Source: Pseudomonas leptonychotis
GTDB taxonomy: Bacteria; Pseudomonadota; Gammaproteobacteria; Pseudomonadales; Pseudomonadaceae
DNA: 64,000 bases
Reading direction: 5' to 3'
NCBI RefSeq assembly: GCF_004920405.1
Contig: NZ_RFLV01000001.1
Coordinates: forward strand, 558,001-622,000
Shown: in pieces, positions 9,099-17,082 of the stretch
Layout: the number at the start of each line of letters is the position of its first letter
Position numbering within the stretch: the stretch's first letter is position 1
Translations under genes and position numbers: made by a program
Notes under the pieces: model-generated
What the model was told of the DNA's origin: nothing
Databases searched by the model: none
The model's input: only the letters and a program-made list of their open reading frames with translations

Positions 9099-9799
9099 CC
9101 CGCCAGTTCGTCTTCAAGGTACTCAGAGAAGAAGCGGTCGAGTTGACCGTCGTACTGGTCGAGGCTGTACAGAGTATCGGCGGCCAACAGATCGAGCAGG
9201 ACCAGGCCATTGACACTGGAGTCCTGCTCGGCAGCGGACCTCAGACGCTGAGCCATACCCTGGTTTACCAGCCGCAGATTGCGATAAACCGTGCGCAGCC
9301 CTTGCAGGTCCCAGTCTGCGGCCAGGCCATGTTGCGTGCGCAGGTACTGGCCCAGCAAGTAGCTACCCAATACCCGAAATAGGGTCTCGTCGCTGCCGCT
9401 GAATGGCTGATGAAAACAGGCCATAGCCTTGAGTAGCCGGGTATGCGGGCAACCGCTAGCCGCGCCGACGGCACCAAGCAATGATCCGACTGCGCGCTGC
9501 AAGGTGGTGGTCTGGCTAATTTCCCGGTCACGCCAGCGCACCAGAACCTCCACCGGCTCGAAGGAAGCATAGCTGGAGAGCATGCTGATCGGCTGCTGCA
9601 AGGCCGCAGCGAAGGGACAGACCGAGCTTTGTTCGACTGACAAGGGGCAATGCGCACACTGCTGAAAGTCCAGACGAGTCCAGCCTGCCGCTTCGGCGGG
9701 AGCGACCTGCCCCTGCAGATCGACGACGTGTTCGAGCGCCTTCCCGTCAGCGAAGGTGAAGCGGTAGCTAATCAGTCTGTCCCTTTCGACATGTGGCAT
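9095..9799 (-). CDS. Conserved hypothetical protein with N-terminal Cys motif
   Basis: I do not recognise a function for this 234-residue protein. The N-terminal 45 residues look like a small beta domain (ISYRFTFADGKALEHVVDL). Next comes a cysteine cluster C-A-H-C...C-P-F-A (about residues 48-64) and another Cys in SGCPHTRLLKAMACFH (about 115-130), which could bind metal or form disulfides. The rest is helical with a YLLGQYLRTQHGL segment. No signal peptide or membrane helix is seen. It overlaps the truncated haemoglobin gene tail-to-tail by 4 bp and lies divergent to the signalling operon. Confidence 0.6.
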   Translation of the reverse strand: MPHVERDRLISYRFTFADGKALEHVVDLQGQVAPAEAAGWTRLDFQQCAHCPLSVEQSSVCPFAAALQQPISMLSSYASFEPVEVLVRWRDREISQTTTLQRAVGSLLGAVGAASGCPHTRLLKAMACFHQPFSGSDETLFRVLGSYLLGQYLRTQHGLAADWDLQGLRTVYRNLRLVNQGMAQRLRSAAEQDSSVNGLVLLDLLAADTLYSLDQYDGQLDRFFSEYLEDELAG

Positions 9800-9852
9800 G
9801 GTCTAACCTTACGTTCTGGCTAAACAGCGCAGTAGATAGCACCTAGCCACGA

Positions 9853-9870
9853 GCGCCATATTTATGGCGC
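9853..9870. promoter_or_regulatory. Perfect inverted repeat upstream of the signalling operon
   Basis: GCGCCAT (9853-9859) and ATGGCGC (9864-9870) form a 7-bp dyad with a 4-nt spacer, in the gap between the divergent unknown gene and the first histidine kinase. There is no T-run, so an operator is more likely than a terminator. Confidence 0.3.
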
Positions 9871-9947
9871 CCGAATACTGGCCACCCTGAGTGATTCGAC
9901 TAATACTCTAGCCCAAGAGTCCAGTCACAGCGTCAAAGGAGCTTGCT

Positions 9948-11231
9948 ATGGAAGGATTCACGACTCAACTGCTCTGCGCCCTAATCGGCAATATCCACCT
10001 CGGGATCATAGTGCTGGATAATAATCTGCGGATTCAGTACTGGAACCACTTTGTAAGCGAGCGCTGCGCCACGTCACTCGAGCAAGCCTGCGGACGACCC
10101 CTGATAGACGTCTTCCCGGAAGCCAATGCGGCCGATTTCAACCGCAGCATCGAACTGGCCCGTGACCAGGGCCGCCATGTCTACAACCACTGGCTGCAAA
10201 TGCCACTGCTGCAGCTGCAGACTGCAGGCAACGAGTCCAGCCTGCTGACTTTGCAGAGCACGCTGTTGTTCCCCTTCGCCACCCAGGATGGGATCGCGCA
10301 TTTTGGTCTGATGGTGTATGACACCAGCGCGGCAGCCCAAGGCAACGAGCAGCTGCGCGTCGCACTTAAGGCTTTGGGCAACAAACAGACCGAGCAGGAC
10401 CAGTTGCTGCGCAAGCTGGAAACCGCCAATAGCCAGCTGCTGCAATCAGAGAAGATGGCGGCCATCGGCCAGCTGGCCGCCGGGGTGGCCCATGAAATCA
10501 ACAACCCCATCGGCTATGTGTTCTCCAACCTCAAGACCCTCGACGGCTATGTCCGAGACCTGTTGAAGATCGCGGATGCGGTAGATACGGCAGGCGGCCT
10601 TGATGAACTGCGCCAACTCAAGCGCCAACTGGAATACGACTACATTCGCGGCGATGTGGCGGCCCTGATCAGTGAGTCGGAAGACGGCATTGACCGGGTC
10701 ACCCGCATCATCAGCGCCCTCAAGGACTTCTCCCATATCGACGAAGACGAATTCCGTCCGGCCGACCTGCACCGGGGCCTAGACACCACCCTCAACGTGG
10801 TCAACAACGAGCTCAAATACAAAGCCGAGGTGATCAAGGAGTACGGCGAGCTGCCCGAGGTTGAGTGCATCCTGTCGCAGATCAACCAGGTGACGATGAA
10901 CCTGCTGGTCAATGCCGCCCACGCCATGGACGAGTTCGGCCGCATCACCCTACGAACCGGCTGCGATAACGATTGGGCCTGGATCGAAGTAGAAGATAAC
11001 GGCAAGGGCATTGAGCCCAAACTGCTCAACCGCATCTTCGAGCCCTTCTTTACCACCAAACCGGTCGGTAAAGGCACGGGCCTAGGCCTGGCGCTGTCCT
11101 ACAACATCGTGCAGAAACACAACGGCCGCATCGAGGTATACAGCCAGCCCAATATCGGCACGCGCTTTCGCATCAATCTGCCAATCCGTCAGGCCAATGT
11201 CCGGCCACAACCGGACGTAGCCCAGCCATGA
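9948..11231 (+). CDS. PAS-domain sensor histidine kinase (soluble)
   Basis: This 427-residue cytoplasmic histidine kinase has no membrane helix. An N-terminal PAS-like sensor (about 1-130; GIIVLDNNLRIQYWNHF) is followed by a coiled-coil linker (about 133-170) and the dimerisation/phosphoacceptor domain with GVAHEINNPIGY, putting the phospho-histidine at about residue 182. The ATPase domain shows the N box (QVTMNLLVNAAHAM), G1 (VEDNGKGI), F box (IFEPFFTTK) and G2 (GTGLGLALS). It resembles NtrB/AtoS-type kinases that pair with stand-alone regulators. An AAGGAG site precedes the ATG. Its stop overlaps the next gene by 4 bp (ATGA), so it probably heads a six-gene operon and phosphorylates the regulators that follow. 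Confidence 0.9.
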   Translation: MEGFTTQLLCALIGNIHLGIIVLDNNLRIQYWNHFVSERCATSLEQACGRPLIDVFPEANAADFNRSIELARDQGRHVYNHWLQMPLLQLQTAGNESSLLTLQSTLLFPFATQDGIAHFGLMVYDTSAAAQGNEQLRVALKALGNKQTEQDQLLRKLETANSQLLQSEKMAAIGQLAAGVAHEINNPIGYVFSNLKTLDGYVRDLLKIADAVDTAGGLDELRQLKRQLEYDYIRGDVAALISESEDGIDRVTRIISALKDFSHIDEDEFRPADLHRGLDTTLNVVNNELKYKAEVIKEYGELPEVECILSQINQVTMNLLVNAAHAMDEFGRITLRTGCDNDWAWIEVEDNGKGIEPKLLNRIFEPFFTTKPVGKGTGLGLALSYNIVQKHNGRIEVYSQPNIGTRFRINLPIRQANVRPQPDVAQP

Positions 11232-12577
11232 ATGCCGCCGAGAATCCGCAACTCGCCACCCTGCTACTGGTCGATGACGAGGAGAACATCCTCAACAGCC
11301 TGCGTCGGGTGCTGCGCAACGAGCCCTACACGCTGCTGACCTGCAACAGCGGCGAAGCGGCGCTGCAGCTATTCGCCGAGCAGCCTATCGACCTGGTGAT
11401 TTCCGATGCGCGCATGCCGGGCATGGACGGCGCGGCGCTGCTGGCCCAGGTGCAGCAGCATTGGCCGGACTGTCTGCGCATCCTGCTGACCGGGTACGCC
11501 GATCTGACCACCACGGTCAAAGCGATCAACGAAGGGCAAATCTATCGCTATATCAGCAAGCCCTGGGACGACCATGAACTGCGACTGATCATCGGCCAAG
11601 CCCTGGCCTTCCAGCGCTCCGAACGCGAACGACTGCGCCTGGAGCAGCTCACCCTGGAGCAGAACCAGCGCCTACACATGCTCAACGCCACCCTCGAACA
11701 GCGCGTGCGCGATCGTACCGCTGAGGTCGAACAGACCGCCGACATGCTCGACCTGGCCTATGCCGAACTGCGTCGCAGCTACGTCACCGCCACCGAGGTG
11801 TTCGCCAGCCTGGTAGGCCAGCGCCTGGGCAGGGAGCAGCAGACCAATGCCCAGGTTATCGCCCTGGTCAAGGCCTACGCCGAGCAGCAACAGCTCGACG
11901 AGTCCATCAGCCATGACCTAGCGATGGCCGCCGCCCTCTACAACATCGGTAAGCTGACCTGGGACGACCAACTGCTGCAGCGCCCCGCCGACCTGCTTTA
12001 CAAGAATGAGCGCGCGCGCTACCGGCAGTACCCGATAGTCGGGGAAAGCCTGCTGATGACCCTGGAGCCGATCAAGGACGCCGGCCTGCTAATCCGCCAC
12101 CATCAGGAGCGCTGGGACGGCAAAGGCTTCCCCGACCGTTTGGCTGGCGACGCCATTCCGCTGGGCTCACGTTTGCTCAAGCTGGCGGTGGACTTTATCG
12201 AGCTGCAGCGCGGCCTGGTGCTGGAACGCCGGCTGAGTCGCGATGCGGCCTTGCTGTTGATCCGCAAGTACAGCGGCCAGCTCTATGATCCGCAGCTCTG
12301 CGAGCGCTTTACCGAGCTGTGCACCACCCTGGCTCCCGACCTGGCCCTGGCCGACCCGAGCATCCTGGCGCTGGATACTCGCCATCTGCAGCCAGGCATG
12401 ATCCTCGCGCGCAACCTCCAGGCGGAAAGCGGCATGCTGCTACTCAACGAGGGCAAAATCTTGAACCGTTTGCTGATCGACAAACTGATTGCCTTCGAGA
12501 AAACCGAAGGGGGCCGCTACACCCTGTTCGTGCGTAAAGCCGAAGCCGTGCCACCCAGCTCAGACGGAGAGCCTTGA
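11228..12577 (+). CDS. Response regulator with degenerate HD-GYP domain
   Basis: This 449-residue RpfG-like protein has a receiver domain (about 14-130) with acidic pocket DDEEN, phospho-Asp in LVISDARMPGMDG, Thr in LLTGYAD and Lys in ISKPWDD. A coiled coil (about 135-185) and an HD-GYP-type domain (about 190-380) follow. In active HD-GYPs the motif is LHDIGK; here it is LYNIGK, so the metal-binding His-Asp is lost. The next His is also lost (YRQYP, usually xxHP). The HHQERWDGKGFP block survives. It is therefore probably not a c-di-GMP hydrolase but could still bind the nucleotide or a GGDEF partner. A C-terminal extension (about 380-449) follows. It overlaps both neighbours in the operon. 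Confidence 0.85.
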   Translation: MNAAENPQLATLLLVDDEENILNSLRRVLRNEPYTLLTCNSGEAALQLFAEQPIDLVISDARMPGMDGAALLAQVQQHWPDCLRILLTGYADLTTTVKAINEGQIYRYISKPWDDHELRLIIGQALAFQRSERERLRLEQLTLEQNQRLHMLNATLEQRVRDRTAEVEQTADMLDLAYAELRRSYVTATEVFASLVGQRLGREQQTNAQVIALVKAYAEQQQLDESISHDLAMAAALYNIGKLTWDDQLLQRPADLLYKNERARYRQYPIVGESLLMTLEPIKDAGLLIRHHQERWDGKGFPDRLAGDAIPLGSRLLKLAVDFIELQRGLVLERRLSRDAALLLIRKYSGQLYDPQLCERFTELCTTLAPDLALADPSILALDTRHLQPGMILARNLQAESGMLLLNEGKILNRLLIDKLIAFEKTEGGRYTLFVRKAEAVPPSSDGEP

Positions 12578-13128
12578 TGATCAAGATCCAACTGTTGGAC
12601 GACGAGCCGCACATGCTCAAGGCCTTGCAACGCGTGCTGCGCCCGCATCGCTGGGAGGTGCACAGCTACAGCGATGGCCAGGCGGCGCTGGAAGCACTCA
12701 CCGAACATGAGTTCGCGGTGATTATTTCCGACTACCAGATGCCCAATCTGGACGGCATCACCTACCTGCAATTCGCCAAGCAGCGCCAGCCCCATGCCAT
12801 CCGCATGATGCTCAGCGCACACGGCGATCGCCAGTCGATGATGCAGGCGATCAACCGGGCCGAAATCTACCGCTTTCTCTCTAAGCCTTGGGACGACTAC
12901 GAGTTCGAGATCGCAATAAAATCGGCCATCGACCTCTACATGCTGCGCGTCGAAAACCAACGTTTATTGGCCAAAGTGCGCAGCCAGCAATCGGCCATCG
13001 AACAGCAGGAACAGGAACTGCTGCGCCTGGAGAATGAATACCCAGGCATCACTCAGGTCAGACGCGACGCTCAGGGCGCGATCCTGCTTGACCTCGACGA
13101 ACCGGATGAATCTGGGTGCCGCGACTAG
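12577..13128 (+). CDS. Single-receiver response regulator with coiled-coil tail
   Basis: This 183-residue protein has a receiver domain (about 1-120): LLDDEPHML pocket, phospho-Asp in VIISDYQMPNLDG, MLSAHGD and LSKPWDDYEFE. The tail is predicted helix/coiled coil (about 125-165) rich in Gln and Glu, with no DNA-binding or enzymatic domain. The receiver is closest in style to those of RpfG-like proteins, including the ones before and after it in this operon. It may be a phospho-shuttle or sink in the relay. The ATG overlaps the previous stop (TGATG); a TTG one codon upstream is also possible. Confidence 0.82.
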   Translation: MIKIQLLDDEPHMLKALQRVLRPHRWEVHSYSDGQAALEALTEHEFAVIISDYQMPNLDGITYLQFAKQRQPHAIRMMLSAHGDRQSMMQAINRAEIYRFLSKPWDDYEFEIAIKSAIDLYMLRVENQRLLAKVRSQQSAIEQQEQELLRLENEYPGITQVRRDAQGAILLDLDEPDESGCRD

Positions 13129-13204
13129 CCAGACACAGCCCCCTTGCCTGATCAGGGATGCGCGCTGGACCAAGCGGGTTTTCCCAACCATTTCAGGAGG
13201 AGCC

Positions 13205-16200
13205 ATGCACACCCGCCACCTGATCGTCGCCGCTTATCTGCATGTGCTGGCACTCGCCATGCTCTGCATGGGCGCGATCAGCCTGATCGGTTACCTGCTG
13301 CTCGAACAGCCAACCCGTCACAACGTAGTGCTGTTGCCCGACAGTGCGCTAATGTCGGTGCTGATGGGCGGGTTGATGCTCGCTGCAGCCCGGCAGGCCA
13401 TAGCGGCGCGCAATCTGCTGGCCACCTTACTGGTCGCGCTGACCCTCTATAGCCTGCTGCACAACCTGCTGGCGGGTGGTGCGGACATCGATACGTCCTG
13501 GTTCAGCGGCTTTCTGCGCATGCGCAACAGCCTGGCCTTAAGCATGCTGCTAGCCACCCTGGCGCTGTACCTGAGCGGGGGTGCACACCTAGCCAGGCGC
13601 TGCGCCCTGCTGATTGGCGGCGCGCTGATGCTCCTCGCCGTACTCTCGCATCTAGCCGACAGCTGGCCGGCGCTCGGCCTCATACGCCTGGGTTTCAAGT
13701 ACGACTCGACCCATGTCGCCAACCTCTTCGTTCTGTGCATCGGCCTGAGCATCATTCTGCTTAGCCTGCGCCCACGCGAAGAACAGGACCTGCTCGATCC
13801 GCGCACCCTCAGCGCCGGTATCTTAGGCACCCTGCTCGCCTGCAGCAGTTGGTACCTGCTGAGCACGCAAGCGATCAACGTCCTCACTCGCGAGGGCGAC
13901 CTGCTACTCGCCAAGACCGCAAGCGCCACGACTCAGGAGCTGCAGAGCCACCTGGCACTGATGCAGCGCATGGCCGATCGCTGGCAGACAGTCGGACGCA
14001 TGCCCACCACCCGTTTGTGGCAGCAAGAAGCGCACAGCTACCTGCGCGACTTCCCCAACCTGGAGCTGCTGGCGCTGCTCGATCACAACCTTGAGCCGAG
14101 TCGCCTTGAAGCCCGCACTGCAACCCAGAGCGCCTGGCTGCAGAAGTTTATCGCCGATACCGAACAGCACAACTGGCTGCAGCAGGTGCGCGACGGCAAC
14201 CATCCGCAGATTGGCCAGACCCGCGACTACGGCGATGCCAGCGTGCGCAATACGCTGATCGCCAGCCCGTTGCGTGTACCCGGTCAGCCGCCGTTATTGC
14301 TGGTCGCCAACCTCAACGTAGCCGGCGTACTGGACAGCCTGCTGAACCGTGATCTAAAGGGCTTTATCGTGCACGCCAGTGAAGGTAATCAGCTGCTGTA
14401 TGACTCAACCGATGGTCCCATCCAATACGCCACCCTGGTGAGCCAGCAGAACTTGCTGCTGCCCCACGGCCAGACCTGGCACCTGAGTGCCTACGTCAAC
14501 AACCCTCAGGCCCTGAGTGCCGCTAAACACCTGGCTACCCTGACCCTTCTCTTCGGCCTAACCCTGAGCTTCTTCCTGCTGCTCAGCCAGCGCCTGGCTT
14601 GGCTGGCAACCGAGCGCTCGCAGCTGCTGCAAAACGCCAACCAGGACCTGCAGCAAACCCTGGCCCTGCAACTGCGCACGAAGAACCTGAACCAGCAAAT
14701 CATGCAGTTCACCCACGACGTGTTCTGCTCCATCGACCGTCAGGGCCGCTTCCATGAGCTCAGCCCATCCTGCGAAAAGCTCTTCGGCTACCGGGCCGAG
14801 GAACTGATCGGCCGGACCTTGTTCGAACTAGTACTGACCGAAGACCGCCAGCAGACACAGGAGGAAATCATCGCCAGCATGCACGCCCGCGCCAGCTACA
14901 CGCTTCGCAATCGCTGCCGCCATCGCGACGGATGCATCGTGCATGTGCACTGGACCGTCGACTGGTCAACTCCGGACCAGACCCTTTTCGCCGTAGCGCA
15001 TGACATCACCCCCCTGATTCAGAACGAGGCCTACACCGAAAACCAGCGGGATATCCTCAGCATGATCTCCAATGACCGACCGCTGAGCGAAACCCTTGAG
15101 GCTCTCTGCCTGATGATCGAGGCCCAGCAACCCGAAGCCCTATGCTCGGTTTTGCTGCTCGACGCCAGTGGGCAGCATCTGCACACCGGGGCCGCACCGA
15201 ACATGCCACTGCCCTATAGTCAGGCCATCGACGGCCTGACTATAGGGCCCAGCTGCGGTAGCTGCGGCACGGCGGCTTACCAACTGAAACTGGTGATCAG
15301 CGCAGACATCCGCAGCGATCCGCTCTGGCAGGACCACCGCGACCTGGCCCTGAGCCACGGCCTCCAGGCCTGCTGGTCGTTCCCGCTGATTTCCCACGAC
15401 GGCAAAGGCCTGGGCACCTTCGGCGTCTATTACCGCCAGCCCCGGGTACCGGACGACGAACAGATCCAGCACTTGGCTACCGCCGCCCAACTGGCGGCCA
15501 TCGGCATCGCCCGGGCGGCCGACCGTCGCCACCTGCAAGAAAGCCAGCAACGCTTTCGCTCGTTATTCGCCTTCAACCCAGACCCCGTATTTTCCTTCGA
15601 CCTGCAGGGCAACTTTCTCAGCATCAACGATGCTGGACAGAAACTGCTGGGGCTCAGCGAAGCCGAGATCATTGGCCAGCATTTCACCGCTCTGATCGCC
15701 AGCGAGCAGCAGGCGCAGATCCGCGAACACCTGCAGGCGGCCAGCGCTGGCACCCCCCAGCACTATGAAACACAGCTGCAGGACCGCCAACACAGGCCCC
15801 TGACCCTGGACGTGACCAATCTGCCGATCATGGTCGATGCGCAAATAGTCGGGATCTTCGGCATCGCCAAGGATGTCAGCGAGCGCCGCCAGACCCAGCA
15901 GGAGCTGCAGGCGACCCTGCTCGAACTGGAGCGCAGCAACAAGGAGCTGCAGGAGTTCGCCTTTGTCGCCTCCCACGACCTGCAGGAACCATTGCGCAAG
16001 ATCCAGGCCTTCTCCGAGCGCCTGACCAGCCGCAGTACGGCGCTGGATGACGAAAGCCGCGACTACCTGCAGCGCATGACCTCGGCTGCGGCGCGCATGC
16101 AGGCGCTGATTACCGACCTACTCAACTACTCGCGGATCAATACCCGTGGCCAGCCCCTGCAGCCCTTGGACCTCAACCAGTTGCTTGGCGAGGTGCTCGG

Positions 16201-16624
16201 GGATATGGAAGCCGCCATCGAACAGAGCCAGGCACTCATCGAATACCCGCCACTAGCAAAGGTGCTGGGCGACCCCAGCCAGTTGCGCCAGTTGCTGCAA
16301 AACCTGCTGAGCAATGCCCTGAAGTTCCAGGCACCCGGAAACCACCCGCTGATCCGTATTTATATGGAGGCGCCGCACGTCACGCACTGGACCCTATGCA
16401 TCGCCGACAACGGCATCGGCTTCGACGAGAAATACCTCGACCGCATCTTCAACCCCTTTCAGCGCCTGCACGGTCGCGAAGCATACGCAGGCACCGGCAT
16501 AGGCCTGGCCATCGCCAAGAAAATCGCCAAGCGCCACGGCGCACGCATTACGGCCAATAGCGTCGTCGGCCAGGGCAGCGTATTTCGTGTCACTTTTCCC
16601 ACTCTAGGCAGTGCCAGCCTATGA
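13205..16624 (+). CDS. Large membrane sensor histidine kinase (TM-periplasmic-PAS-GAF-PAS-HisKA-HATPase)
   Basis: This kinase has 1139 residues. The first 200 residues hold about six membrane helices (MASE-like). Another helix near 210-228, a CHASE-like extracytoplasmic part (about 230-435) and a closing helix (about 440-462) follow. Then come PAS (about 495-610), GAF (about 640-775) and PAS (about 785-905). HisKA has VASHDLQEPLRKIQ, with phospho-His near residue 924, and the ATPase domain has CIADNGIGFDEKY and GTGIGLAIAKK. The SHDLQEPLR type is the phytochrome/Rcp1-associated kinase class, which fits the Rcp1-like regulator that directly overlaps its stop. An AGGAGG site lies just before the chosen ATG. 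A longer in-frame start at 13034 overlaps the previous gene and lacks membrane character. Confidence 0.9.
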   Translation: MHTRHLIVAAYLHVLALAMLCMGAISLIGYLLLEQPTRHNVVLLPDSALMSVLMGGLMLAAARQAIAARNLLATLLVALTLYSLLHNLLAGGADIDTSWFSGFLRMRNSLALSMLLATLALYLSGGAHLARRCALLIGGALMLLAVLSHLADSWPALGLIRLGFKYDSTHVANLFVLCIGLSIILLSLRPREEQDLLDPRTLSAGILGTLLACSSWYLLSTQAINVLTREGDLLLAKTASATTQELQSHLALMQRMADRWQTVGRMPTTRLWQQEAHSYLRDFPNLELLALLDHNLEPSRLEARTATQSAWLQKFIADTEQHNWLQQVRDGNHPQIGQTRDYGDASVRNTLIASPLRVPGQPPLLLVANLNVAGVLDSLLNRDLKGFIVHASEGNQLLYDSTDGPIQYATLVSQQNLLLPHGQTWHLSAYVNNPQALSAAKHLATLTLLFGLTLSFFLLLSQRLAWLATERSQLLQNANQDLQQTLALQLRTKNLNQQIMQFTHDVFCSIDRQGRFHELSPSCEKLFGYRAEELIGRTLFELVLTEDRQQTQEEIIASMHARASYTLRNRCRHRDGCIVHVHWTVDWSTPDQTLFAVAHDITPLIQNEAYTENQRDILSMISNDRPLSETLEALCLMIEAQQPEALCSVLLLDASGQHLHTGAAPNMPLPYSQAIDGLTIGPSCGSCGTAAYQLKLVISADIRSDPLWQDHRDLALSHGLQACWSFPLISHDGKGLGTFGVYYRQPRVPDDEQIQHLATAAQLAAIGIARAADRRHLQESQQRFRSLFAFNPDPVFSFDLQGNFLSINDAGQKLLGLSEAEIIGQHFTALIASEQQAQIREHLQAASAGTPQHYETQLQDRQHRPLTLDVTNLPIMVDAQIVGIFGIAKDVSERRQTQQELQATLLELERSNKELQEFAFVASHDLQEPLRKIQAFSERLTSRSTALDDESRDYLQRMTSAAARMQALITDLLNYSRINTRGQPLQPLDLNQLLGEVLGDMEAAIEQSQALIEYPPLAKVLGDPSQLRQLLQNLLSNALKFQAPGNHPLIRIYMEAPHVTHWTLCIADNGIGFDEKYLDRIFNPFQRLHGREAYAGTGIGLAIAKKIAKRHGARITANSVVGQGSVFRVTFPTLGSASL

Positions 16625-17082
16625 CTACAACCCAACTGGTGCAGATCCTGATTGCCGACGATGATCAGGACGACTGCCTGATGACCCGTGAGGCTTTCAG
16701 GGAATGCCGCATCCATAACCCCCTGCATTTCGTCCATGACGGCGAAGAGCTGATGAATTACCTCAAGCGCCGCCCACCCTATGAAGATCCCGCGCGCTAT
16801 CCGCTACCGGGGCTGATCCTCCTCGACCTCAATATGCCGCGCATGGACGGCCGCGAAGCCCTGCTGGCGATCAAGAGCGACAGCCTCCTGCGCAGCATCC
16901 CCGTGGTGATCCTCAGCACCTCTTCGGCCGACGAAGATATCCGGCGTAGCTACGCTATAGGAGTGAACTCCTTTATCACCAAGCCGATCAGCTTCAGCAG
17001 CCTGCTTGAGGTGGTACAAAACCTTGGTCGCTACTGGCTGGAAATCGTCGAGCTGCCCATGGACGGAACCCGCAATGAATAG
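16621..17082 (+). CDS. Rcp1-like single-domain response regulator
   Basis: This 153-residue stand-alone receiver is of the Rcp1/phytochrome-partner type. It shows the acidic pocket ADDDQDD, the long loop KRRPPYEDPARYPLPG typical of this subfamily, phospho-Asp in ILLDLNMPRMDG, Ser/Thr in ILSTSSAD and Lys in FITKPISF. Its start overlaps the histidine kinase stop by 4 bp (ATGA), and it is very likely the direct phosphoacceptor of that SHDLQEPLR-class kinase. With no output domain it must pass its signal by protein contact, probably to the large GGDEF-EAL protein encoded next. Confidence 0.88.
   Translation: MTTTQLVQILIADDDQDDCLMTREAFRECRIHNPLHFVHDGEELMNYLKRRPPYEDPARYPLPGLILLDLNMPRMDGREALLAIKSDSLLRSIPVVILSTSSADEDIRRSYAIGVNSFITKPISFSSLLEVVQNLGRYWLEIVELPMDGTRNE

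Noticed and set aside
13034..13204. 57-residue extension of the large histidine kinase
   Set aside because: It overlaps the upstream regulator in another frame and lacks a ribosome site, whereas AGGAGG directly precedes the ATG at 13205.
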